Shown in pieces: positions 1 through 10,785 of a stretch of DNA of 64,000 bases. Both the position numbers and the translations under genes were made by a program. This DNA is from Stomorhina lunata. Lineage: Eukaryota > Arthropoda > Insecta > Diptera > Rhiniidae. Location of the stretch: contig OW121742.1 of assembly GCA_933228675.1 (NCBI GenBank), forward strand, positions 113,477,555-113,541,554. Reading direction: 5' to 3'. Position 1 is the stretch's first letter. Each line of letters begins with the position of its first letter. The notes under the pieces were generated by a model. That model made no database searches. It had not been told where the DNA came from and was given only the letters and a program-made list of their open reading frames with translations.

Positions 1-2030
1 ATTTCCTATAAAAATTAGAAATTTCTGAAAAATTTCCTATAAAAATAAGAAATTTTGAAAAATTTCCTATGAAAATAAGAAATTTTTGAAAAATTTATTA
101 CAAAAATAAGAAATTTTTGAAAAATTTCCTATAAAAATAGGAAATTTTTGAAAAATTTCCTATAAAAATAGGAAATTTTTGAAAAATTTCCTATAAAAAT
201 AGGAAATTTTTGAAAAATTTCCTATAAAAATAAGAAATTTTGAAAAATTTCCTATGAAAATAAGAAATTTTTGAAAAATATCCTATCAAAATAAGAAATT
301 AAAAAAAAATTCCTATAAAAATAAGAAATTTTTGAAAAATTTCTTATAAAAATAAGTAATTTTTGAAAAATTTCCTATAAAAATAAGAAATTTTTGAAAA
401 ATTTCCTATATAAAAAAAATTAAAAATTTTTGAAAAATTTCCTATAAAACTAAGGAATTTGTGAAAAAATTCTTATAAAAATAAGAAATTTTTGAAAAAT
501 TTCCTATAAAAATAATAAATTTTAAAAAAATTTCCTATAAAAATAAGAAATTTTAAAAAAAATTTCCTATAAAAATCAGAAATTTTTGAAAAATTTCCTA
601 TAAAAATAGGAAATTTTTGAAAAATTTCCTATAAAAATAGGAAATATTTGAAAAATTTCTTATAAAAATAGGAAATTTTTGAAAAATTTTCTATAAAAAT
701 AGGAAATTTTTGAAAAATTTCCTATAAAAATAGGAAATTTTTGAAAAATTTCCTATAAAAATAGGAAATTTTTGAAAAATTTCCTATAAAAATAGGAAAT
801 TTTTGAAAAATTTCCTATAAAAATAGGAAATTTTTGAAAAATTTCCTATAAAAATAGGAAATTTTTGAAAAATTTCCTATAAAAATAGGAAATTTTTGAA
901 AAATTTCCTATAAAAATAGGAAATTTTTGAAAAATTTCCTATAAAAATAGGAAATTTTTGAAAAATTTCCTATAAAAATAGGAAATTTTTGAAAAATTTC
1001 CTATAAAAATAGGAAATTTTTGAAAAATTTCCTATAAAAATAGGAAATTTTTGAAAAATTTCCTATAAAAATAGGAAATTTTTGAAAAATTTCCTATAAA
1101 AATAGGAAATTTTTGAAAAATTTCCTATAAAAATAGGAAATTTTTGAAAAATTTCCTATAAAAATAGGAAATTTTTGAAAAATTTCCTATAAAAATAGGA
1201 AATTTTTGAAAAATTTCCTATAAAAATAGGAAATTTTTGAAAAATTTCCTATAAAAATAGGAAATTTTTGAAAAATTTCCTATAAAAATAGGAAATTTTT
1301 GAAAAATTTCCTATAAAAATAGGAAATTTCTGAAAAATTTCCTATTAAAATAGGAAATTTTTGAAAAATTTCCTATAAAAATAGGAAATTTTTGAAAAAT
1401 TTCCTATAAAAATAGGAAATTTTTGAAAAATTTCCTATAAAAATAGGAAATTTTTGAAAAATTTCCTATAAAAATAGGAAATTTTTGAAAAATTTCCTAT
1501 AAAAATAGGAAATTTTTGAAAAATTTCCTTTAAAAATAGGAAATTTTTGAAAAATTTCCTATAAAAATAGGAAATTTTTGAAAAATTTCCTATAAAAATA
1601 GGAAATTTTTGAAAAATTTCCTATAAAAATAGGAAATTTTTGAAAAATTTCCTATAAAAATAGGAAATTTTTGAAAAATTTCCTATAAAAATAGGAAATT
1701 TTTGAAAAATTTCCTATAAAAATAGGAAATTTTTGAAAAATTTCCTATAAAAATAGGAAATTTTTGAAAAATTTCCTATAAAAATAGGAAATTTTGGAAA
1801 AATTTCCTATAAAAATAGGAAATTTTGGAAAAATTTCCTATAAAAATAGGAAATTTTGGAAAAATTTCCTATAAAAATAGGAAATTTTGGAAAAATTTCC
1901 TATAAAAATAGGAAATTTTGGAAAAATTTCCTATAAAAATGGGAAATTTTGGAAAAATTTCCTATAAAAATAGGAAATTTTTGAAAAATTTCCTATAAAA
2001 ATAGGAAATTTTTGAAAAATTTCTTATCTT
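1..2030 (+). repeat. Family A 31-bp self-complementary satellite, array A1 (plus orientation)
   Basis: About 65 tandem units cut by the window start. Each unit reads AAAAATTTCCTAT, then the loop AAAA, then ATAGGAAATTTTT, then a single G, so the two 13-base arms are exact reverse complements. Orientation is set only by the loop (AAAA here, TTTT when inverted) and the single base (G here, C when inverted). Units 1-600 are degenerate (AAGAAA in place of AGGAAA). Units 600-2000 are almost identical, and a block near 1790-1975 carries a shared TTTTGG variant. This is the profile expected of an array homogenised in its centre by unequal exchange. No coding function is supported. Confidence 0.95.
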
Positions 2031-2868
2031 TTTCAAAAATTTCTTATTTTTATAGGAAATTTTTAAAAACTTTTTTATTTTTATAGGAAATTTAACAAAA
2101 ATTTCTTATTTATAGGAAATTTTTTTAAAATTTCTTATTTTTATAGGAAATTTTTGAAAAATTTCTTATATTAATAGGAAATTTTTTAACACTTTCTTAT
2201 TTTTATAGGATATTTTTAATTTTTTTTTATTTTTATAAGAAAATTTTCAGAAATTTCTTATTTTTATAAGAAATTTTTTGAAAATTTCATAGCTTTATAA
2301 AAAATTTTTGAAAAATTTCTTCTTTTATAGGAAATTTTTAAAATGTTTTTATTTTTATAATAATTTTTTAAAAATTTCTTATTTTGATAGGAAATTTTTC
2401 AAAAATTTTTTATTTTTATAGGAAATTTTAAAAAATTCTTATTTTTTTCAGGAAATTTATCAAAAATTTTTTATATATATAGGAAATATCTTAAAGATGT
2501 CTTATTTTTATAGGAATTTTTTAAAATTATTTTTATTTTATAAGAATTTTTTAAAAACTTTCATATTTTTGTAGGAAGTTTTTTAAAAATTTCGTATTTT
2601 TTTAGGAAATTTTCCAAAAATTTCTTAGTTTTATAGGAAATTTATTTTTTTTAAGGAATTTTTTGAAAATTTCTTGCTTTTATAGGAAATTATTCAAAAA
2701 TTTTCTATTTTTATAGGAAATTTTTTAAAATTTTCTTATTTTTATAGGAATTTTTTAAAAAGATTTTATTTTTATAGGAAATTTTATAAAAATTTCTTAT
2801 TTTTATAGGAAATTTTTCAAAAATTTCTCATTTTTATAAGAAATTTTTAAAAAATTCTTTTTTTTAAG
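2031..2868 (-). repeat. Family A satellite, array A2 (inverted, degenerate)
   Basis: The same 31-bp family continues without a spacer, but the loop becomes TTTT and the linker base becomes C (TTTTTATAGGAAATTTTTCAAAAA style units). The switch falls at about 2025-2035, where a plus unit runs straight into CTTTTTCAAAAA. Units are more diverged and vary more in length than in A1, which suggests an older part of the array. Confidence 0.9.
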
Positions 2869-3175
2869 GAAAAAATTCCTATAGAAATTAGAAATTAAAA
2901 AAAAAACTCCTATAAAAATAAGAAATTTTTGAAAATTTTCTATAAAAAAATAAGAAATTTTTGAAAATTTTCCTATAAAAATAAGAAATTTTTGAAAATT
3001 TTCCTATAAAAATAAGAAATTTTTGAAAAATTTCCTATAAAACTAAGAAATTTTTGAGAAATTTCCTATAAAAATAAGAAATTTTTTAAAAATTTTCTAT
3101 AGAAATTTTTGAAAAATTTTTGTATTAAATTAAGAAGTTTTTGAATAATTTCCTATAAATTTTTGAAAAATTTTT
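2869..3175 (+). repeat. Family A satellite, array A3 (plus orientation, degenerate)
   Basis: Orientation returns to AAAA loop plus G linker (CCTATAAAAATAAGAAATTT style). About ten diverged units run into non-repetitive DNA at about 3175. Together A1-A3 read plus, minus, plus. Confidence 0.85.
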
Positions 3176-4772
3176 CGAACACAAATCCTTTTTGCTTAAT
3201 AACCTAATAATTATATCCCTTAACATAATAATAACTCAAGGCTCAGTTTAATTAAAATCCTTTGCCAAAAAGGAATCTCAATGTTTTCGGGCCCCAAAAG
3301 GCTTAAGCAAGAAATCAAAATAAATATTTACCCGAAAATTCCAACAAACGCCCACAGGCTGGTGCTAAAACCGAACAAAAGGAAGATTGAAAACTAGATT
3401 TGAAATCATGAATGTTTATTTAAGAATTTTCTCAAATCAATCAAAATGAGTAAAGGGTTTTCTTAAATATTGCAATATTTTTCGAAAAATAAAACAGGAA
3501 TATTTCGATTATTTACTTAGACGTACACACTTTCCAAAGAAGGATTCTATGTATGTGAGTGTGTGAATGTTTACATTTGTTGGTTTGGTTTACAAACTGT
3601 GTATATGTATGTATGTCTGTGTGTTGGTTTAAGTATGTTCTCTTATTGTGTAAATGAATCCTTCTAATCAAATATCCTTAGGGAAGTATAAACAATATGG
3701 CTTAATACTTACTCTGTTTTATTTTAGAAAATCAAAAAAAAGTGTTATATTTTCATAAGGCAAACGAAAGGGTTTCGAAACTCTTGCCTTCAGCTTTCAA
3801 AACCAATAAATGCCTTAAAGAAATATTTGATTTTATTTATTTTTACTGCATTTCAATTTGTTCAAGTATTTTTTTGTAAAACTCTTTGGCTTATTGTGAT
3901 TTTTTGAAAAATCTATTCCTTCGTTTGTCCTTCCCCTTAACTTTTTTCCTTCTCCTGTTGTCTAAATGCTTTTCCATATTTATTCTAAACATTTTCATTT
4001 TCTTATTTATTTAGACCAAAATTTATCCTTTTGTTTTTTGCTTCACTAGTAACTTCATCAAATCAATCTTTGGTTTTATGGTTTTTGTACAGATTTTTAC
4101 TTTTTGTCTTGATTGTTTTTTTTTTGCTTCCCAGTTTTAAGTATTTTAATATTTTTTATAAGATTTTTGTATTTTGGGCATTTGCGGTTGCATAAAATAA
4201 AATTACTTGCAATTTATTAAAAAGAATTTTTCTTTTTGCTTAAATAATTTTTGGGAAATAATATATGTTTTACAAAATTTTTGTGTTAAATTTATTTAGA
4301 AAATTTAAATTAAAATGTGATTGCAGATAAGTAACACTTATGTTATTAGTTCAAAATATATCTTAAATCAGTTTTTCCAAAGAATCGCCCATTTAAACTT
4401 ACACTTGAACCCTCACACTCAAAGCCAACATCAGACTTACTCATAATCAGGCATAATCTGCTCATACCACCAGAAGCCGAATACTTTTTGTAATTTTCGT
4501 AAATATCACGATCATTAAAGAAAATCGTGAAAACGAGTATTAAAAGAATTCAGTTGGAATTCGGATTTTGGCAAAGTCGATTGCTGGCGCTTTGTTAAAG
4601 ACAATACAAAAACAAAATACACAAGAAACAAAATCAAAATCCAATTTAAAGCAACAAAATACAATCTCAAACATTGTTGCCATGACACTATTATTGTTGG
4701 AAACTTTGTTTGGAAAAAAAATGTAATAGAAATGGGAATATTTTTTGAAATAGAAATAAATTTTTATATCAA
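3176..4772. other. Non-repetitive AT-rich spacer, no gene seen
   Basis: Single-copy-looking sequence with a degenerate TG/TATG microsatellite at about 3548-3625. Open frames are short and have no recognisable domain. I see no splice-and-coding pattern that would support an exon. Confidence 0.6.
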
Positions 4773-4880
4773 ATAATTTTAGATATATTCGATACAAATA
4801 TTTTTTATAGACAAATTTTTGATAATTTTAGATATATTCGATACAAATATTTTTTATAGACAAATTTTTGATAATTTTTT
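4773..4880 (+). repeat. Two-copy 49-bp tandem duplication
   Basis: A 49-bp block starting ATAATTTTAGATATATTCGA at 4773 is repeated exactly in step at 4822. It contains TATAGACAAATTTTTGATAA, close in style to the family C unit that starts at about 6193, and may be a founder-type fragment. Confidence 0.85.
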
Positions 4881-4970
4881 GTTTTTTGAAAAATTTTTCT
4901 ATAAAAATATTTTTCTGTGAAAATTGAAAAAGAAGAAAATATTTTTTTATCGAAAAATTTTCTCAAAAAA

Positions 4971-5128
4971 GTGCGGAATGAGCATATTTTTACTTTTATG
5001 GGTTTCTTAAGTAATTACACTCATTTAGATGATGTTCTTTGTAGCTTGAGTAGAAAATTTATGTTCATTTCATTTTCTGCTCGAGTGTTTAGACCAAATA
5101 TATTTGATGTTAAAGGGGGGACCCTACG
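4971..5128 (+). repeat. Left 158-bp terminal inverted repeat
   Basis: Begins GTGCGGAATG and ends GGGACCCTACG, where the family B array starts. It matches the reverse complement of 14075-14232 through most positions, including the exact stretch ATTTCATTTTCTGCTCGAGT. A 71-codon open frame overlaps it but starts at GTG and matches nothing known to me. Confidence 0.9.
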
Positions 5129-6192
5129 GTAGTCAGAAGACCTAAAAGCTAAAATCTGTCTATATGAACCCCTACGATTGTAGCAGAAATCTGTCCATAT
5201 AAAGACCTACGATTAGAGCTGAAATCTGTCTATATAAAGACCTACAATTAGAGCTGAAATCTGTCTATATAAAGACCTACGATTAGAGCTGAAATCTGTC
5301 TATATAAAGACCTACAATTAGAGCTGAAATCTGTCTATATAAAGACCTACGATTAGAGCTGAAATCTGTCTATATAAAGACCTACGATTAGAGCTGAAAT
5401 CTGTCTATATAAAGACCTACGATTAGAGCTGAAATCTGTCTATATAAAGACCTACGATTAGAGCTGAAATCTGTCTATATAAAGACCTACAATTAGAGCT
5501 GAAATCTGTCTATATAAAGACCTACGATTAGAGCTGAAATCTGTCTATATAAAGACCTACGATTAGAGCTGAAATCTGTCTATATAAAGACCTACGATTA
5601 GAGCTGAAATCTGTCTATATAAAGACCTACAATTAGAGCTGAAATCTGTCTATATAAAGACCTACGATTAGAGCTGAAATCTGTCTATATAAAGACCTAC
5701 GATTAGAGCTGAAATCTGTCTATATAAATACCTACGATTAGAGCTGAAATCTGTCTATATAAAGACCAACGATTAGATCTGAAATCTGTCTATATATAGA
5801 CCTACGATTAGAGCTGAAATCTGTCTATATAAAGACCAACGATTAGATCTGAAATCTGTCTATATAAAGACCTACAATTAGAGCTGAAATCTGTCTATAT
5901 AAAGACCTACGATTAGAGCTGAAATCTGTCTATATAAAGACCTACGATTAGAGCTAAAATCTGTCTATATAAAGACCTACGATTAGAGCTGAAATCTGTC
6001 TATATAAAGACCTACGATTAGAGCTGAAATCTGTCTATATAAAGACCTACGATTAGAGCTAAAATCTGTCTATATAAAGACCTACGATTATTGGAACTAA
6101 AATCTGTCTATATAAATACCTATAATTGGAGCTGACATCTACCTATTAAAGACCCACGATTTGAGCTAAAATCTGTCTATATAAAAGCCTAT
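5129..6192 (+). repeat. Family B 35-bp satellite, array B1 (plus orientation)
   Basis: About 30 units of 35 bp with core GACCTACGATTAGAGCTGAA followed by TCTGTCTATATAAA. The middle is very uniform, with scattered single-base variants (CAATTAGAG, CCAACGATTAGATC). The first two or three units and those after about 6090 are degenerate. It abuts family C directly at about 6193. Confidence 0.95.
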
Positions 6193-9100
6193 AATTAATA
6201 TTTTTAAAGAAAAATTTTCTATAAAAATATTTTTCTATATAAAATTTTCTATAGAAATATTTTTAAATATTTGGTAGAAAAATTTTTGATAAAAAAATTT
6301 CTATAGAAAAATTTTTGAGCAAAAATTTTCTATAGAAAAATTTTTAATAAAAAAGTTTTAATAGAAAAATTTTTGATAAAAAAATTTCTATAGAAAAATT
6401 TTTGATAAAATAAATTTCTACAGAAAAATTTCTATAAAAAAGTTTTCTTTAGAAAAAATTTTGATAAAACAAATTTCTATAGAAAAATTTTTGATAAAAA
6501 AAAATTTCTATAGAAAAATGTTTGATGAATTTTCTATAGAAATATTTTTGATAAAATAATTTTCTTTAGAAACATTTTTTATAGAAACATTTTTGATAAA
6601 AAAATTTTCTATAGATAAATTTTTGATAAAAAAATTTTCTACAGAAAAATTTCTATAAAAAAATTTTCTTTAGAAAAAATTTTGATAAAACAAATTTCTA
6701 TAGAAAAATTTTTGATAAAAAAAAATTTTCTATAGAAAAATGTTTGATAAAGAACTTATTCTATAGAAAAATTTTTGATAAAAACAATTTGTATAGAAAA
6801 ATTTTAAATAAAAAAATTTTTATCAAAAACTTTCTATAAAAAAATTTTTGATAAAAAAAATTTCTTTAGAAAAAATTTCGATAATGATTAAAATGTTTTA
6901 AAGAAAAATTTTCTATAAAAATATATTTCTATATAAAATTTTCTATAGAAATATTTTTAAATATTTGGTTAAAAAAAATTTTGATAAAAAAATTTACTAT
7001 AGAAAAATTTTTGAGCAAAAATTTTCTATAGAAAAATTTTTGATAAAAAAAATTTGTTATACAAAAATTTTTGATGAAAAAATTTTAATAGAATAATTTT
7101 TGATAAAAAAATTTCTATAAAAAAATTTTTGATAAAATAAATTTATATAGAAAAATTTTTGATAAAATAATTTTCTACAGAAAAATTTCTATAAAAAGTT
7201 TTCTAGAGAAAAATTTTTATAAAAAAAAATTTCTATAGAAAAAGTTTAGTTAAAAAAATTTTCTACAGAAAAATTTTTGATAAAGAACTTTTTGAACGAA
7301 ATGTTTTTAATAAAAAAATTGTCTATAGAAAAATTTTTAATAAAAAATTTTTTTACAGAAACATTTTTGATAAAAAAAATTTTCTATAGAAAAATTTTTG
7401 AATAAAAAATTTTCTATAGAAAAATTTTTGATAAAAAAATTTTCTTTAGAAAAAATTTTGATAAAAAAATTTTCTTTAGAAAAAATTTTGATAAAAAAAT
7501 TTTCTATAGAAAAATTTTTAATAAAATAATTTTCTATAGAAAAATTTTTTATAAAAAAATTTTCTATAGAAAAATTTTTGATAAAAAAATTTCGCATAGA
7601 AAAATTTTTGATAAAAAAAATTTCTACAGAAAAATTTTGATAAAAAATTTTTAATAAAAATATTTTCTATAGAAAAATTTTTATTAAAAAAATTTTTGAT
7701 AAAAAATTTTCTATAGAAAAATTTTTGATAAAAAATGTTCCATAGAAAATTTTTGATAAAAAATTTTCTACAGAAAAATTTTTGATAAAAAAATTTTCCA
7801 TATAAAAATGTTTGATATACAAATTTCTATAGAAAAATTTTTGATAAAAAAAATTTTCTATAGAAATACTTTTGGTAAAAAGAGTTAGAAAAAATTTTGA
7901 TAAAAAAGTTTTCTATAGAAAAATTTTTAATAAAATAATTTTCTATAGAAAAATTTTTCATCAAAAAATTTTCTATAGAAAAATTTTTGATAAAAAAATT
8001 TCGCATAGAAAAATTTTTGATAAAAAAAATTTCTACAGAAAAATTTTGATAAAAAATTTTTAATAAAAATATTTTCTATAGAAAAATTTTTATTAAAAAA
8101 ATTTTTGATAAAAAATTTTCTATAGAAAAATTTTTGATAAAAAATTTTCTACAGAAAAATTTTTGATCATAAAATTTTCCATAAAAAATGTTTGATATAC
8201 AAATTTCTATAGAAAAATTTTTGATAAAAAAATTTTCTATAGAAAAACTTTTGATAAAAAAAGTTTCTATAGAAAAATTTTTGTTAAAAAATTTTCTATA
8301 CAAATACTTTTGATAAAAAGAGTTTCTATAGAAAAATTTTTGATAAAAAAAAAATTTCTACAGAATTTTTGATAAAAAAGTTTTCTATAGAAAAATTTTT
8401 GAAAAAAAAAAAAATTTCTATAGCAAATTTGTATAAAAATATTTTTATCGAAAAGATTTTGACGAACAACTTTTTATAAAAAAATGTTTGATAAAAAAAT
8501 TTTCTATAGAAAAATTTTTGATAAAAAAAATTTTCTATAGAAAAATTTTTGATAAAAAAAATTTGTTATACAAAAATTGTTGATGAAAAAATTTTAATAG
8601 AATAATTTTTGATAAAAAAATTTCTATAGAAAAATTTTTGATAAAATAAATTTATATAGAAACATTTTTGATAAAATAATTTTCTACAGAAAAATTTCTA
8701 TAAAAAGTTTTCTAGAGAAAAATTTTTATAAAAAAAATTTCTATAGAAAAAGTTTTGTTAAAAAAATTTTCTACAGAAAAATGTTTGATAAAGAACTTTT
8801 TGAACGAAATGTTTTTAATAAAAAAATTTTCTATAGAAAAATTTTTAATAAAAAATTTTTTTACAGGAACATTTTTGATAAAAAAAATTTTCTATAGAAA
8901 AATTTTTGATTAAAAAATTTTCTATAGAAAAATTTTTGATAAAAAAATTTTGCATAGAAAAATTTTTGATAAAAAAAATTTCTACAGAAAAATTTTGATA
9001 AAAAATTTTTAATAAAAATATTTTCTATAGAAAAATTTTTATTAAAAACATTTTTGATAAAAAATTTTCTATAGAAAAATTTTTGATAAAAAATTTTCTA

Positions 9101-10005
9101 CAGAAAAATTTTTGATAAAAAAATTTTCCATAAAAAAATGTTTGATATACAAATTTCTATAGAAAAATTTTTGATAAAAAAATTTTCGATAGAAAAACTT
9201 TTGATAAAAAAAGTTTCTATAGAACAATTTTTGATAAAAAAATTTTCTATAGAAATACTTTTGATAAAAAGAGTTTCTATAGAAAAATTTTTGATAAAAA
9301 AAAAAATTTCTACAGAATTTTTGATAAAAAAATTTTCTATAGAAAAATTTTTGAAAAAAAAAAACATTTCTATAGCAAAATTTTTATAAAAAAAATTTCT
9401 ATAGAAAAATTTGTATAAAAATATTTTTATCGAAAAGATTTTGACGAACAACTTTTTATAAAAAAATGTTTGATAAAAAAATTTTCTATAGAAAAATTTT
9501 TGATAAAAAATTTTCTATAGAAAAATTTTTGATAAAAAATTTTCTACAGAAAATTTTTGATAAAAAAATTTTCCATAAAAAAATGTTTGATATACAAATT
9601 TCTATAGAAAAATTTTTGATAAAAAAATTTTCTGTAGAAAAACTTTTGATAAAAAAAGTTTCTATAGAAAAATTTTTGATAAAAAAATTTTCTATAGAAA
9701 TACTTTTGATAAAAAGAGTTTCTATAGAAAAATTTTTGATAAAAAAAAAATTTCTACAGAATTTTTGATAAAAAAATTTTCTATAGAAAAATTTTTGAAA
9801 AAAAAACATTTCTATAGCAAAATTTTTATAAAAAAAAAATTTCTATAGAAAAATTTGTATAAAAATATTTTTATCGAAAAGATTTTGACGAACAACTTTT
9901 TATAAAAAAATGTTTGATAAAAAAATTTTCTATAGAAAAATTTTTGATAAAAAATTTTCTATGGAAAGATTTTGGATAAAAAAAATTTCCTATTGAAAAA
10001 ATACC
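6193..10005 (+). repeat. Family C 30-bp satellite built on TTTTCTATAGAAAA
   Basis: About 125 units whose register is TTTTCTATAGAAAA followed by ATTTTTGATAAAAAAA. The first part is a perfect 14-bp palindrome. The 30-bp length is a multiple of three, so several frames on both strands stay open for up to about 117 codons with a 10-residue period (FYRKIFDKK on plus, IENFFIKNFS on minus). These are not taken as genes. Larger units are visible: a marker with GAACGAAATG at 7293 and 8801, GACGAACAAC at 8461, 9443 and 9887, and a ~445-bp repeat starting near 9138 and 9583. Confidence 0.95.
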
Positions 10006-10785
10006 TTTTTTAGTCACTTTTCTAATTTAAATTTCTGCAAATTTAACTAAATTTAATTTTGCTTTATTAATTTAAATTTTCAATTTTTCATGCATGTCAT
10101 ACATATGTAAGTCTAAACATCCTTAAAAAGTCCCTAAAACCTTTTTAATATTGTAATTTATCAATTTTTTTTTCGTTTTCATTTACCCAAAATATCTTCC
10201 CCAAGAAAATTCTATAATCACTTCAAATGACTCAATTATGAAACATTTAACAAGACAAAGCACAAGAAATATATAAAAATTATGCATATAAGTATTTACT
10301 CACCCCCACGACCCCAACCATTTCAGAACGACACAGTCAAACATTTCGAAGAAAAAGAAAAAAACAAATTTCATATAATTTTGAAAACTGAAACTGGAAT
10401 CGAAAGAAAACCCAAACTAACGAGATATATTCAACAAACATTTGCCAAAAGCTTTTGGAGGAGTAGCAACTCCCAGAGACACCCCAATCGAAGCAGAACA
10501 GAAGCAGTAGCAGCAGCAGAAGCTCTAACTTTGAACATATGAGTAAACAAATTTACGCAACCGAAACTGACAATAAATACAAACAGAGATAAACATTTTC
10601 ACGAAAAAGAGAGATAGAGGGCAAAAAAAGTTTCACAACATTAAAAACAACATTGGCAACAAGAGTAAATAAGTCAGTCGGAATTGGTCATGGTTATAAA
10701 GGAGAGATTGTAACAGACTTAAGAGGAACCCTACAAAAGTCTTTCCTTTATTTAAATTTCCGTTGATATATAATTGATATAAAAT
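10006..10785. other. Non-satellite spacer between C and inverted B, no gene supported
   Basis: About 0.78 kb of ordinary-looking sequence with a purine-rich stretch (GAGAGATAGAGG near 10609) and a short CAG-rich run near 10505-10520. An 86-codon ATG frame at 10282-10542 is rich in polar residues but matches no family I recognise. This is the only non-repeat DNA inside the 9.26-kb inverted-repeat-bounded unit. Confidence 0.5.

Noticed and set aside
600..2000. MEF2 (YTAW4TAR) or CArG (CCW6GG) sites in family A
   Set aside because: The family A dyad is CTATAAAAATAG and CCTATAAAAATAGG, with too many A/T bases between the half-sites for either consensus.
7337..9809. Overlapping frames with FYRKIFDKK and IENFFIKNFS repeats
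   Set aside because: Direct translation of the 30-bp C satellite on both strands. The repeats explain the open frames completely.
10282..10542. 86-codon ATG frame in the spacer of the inverted-repeat-bounded unit
   Set aside because: Low-complexity, polar, partly a CAG-like run (AVAAAEA). No family recognised and no splice or promoter context.
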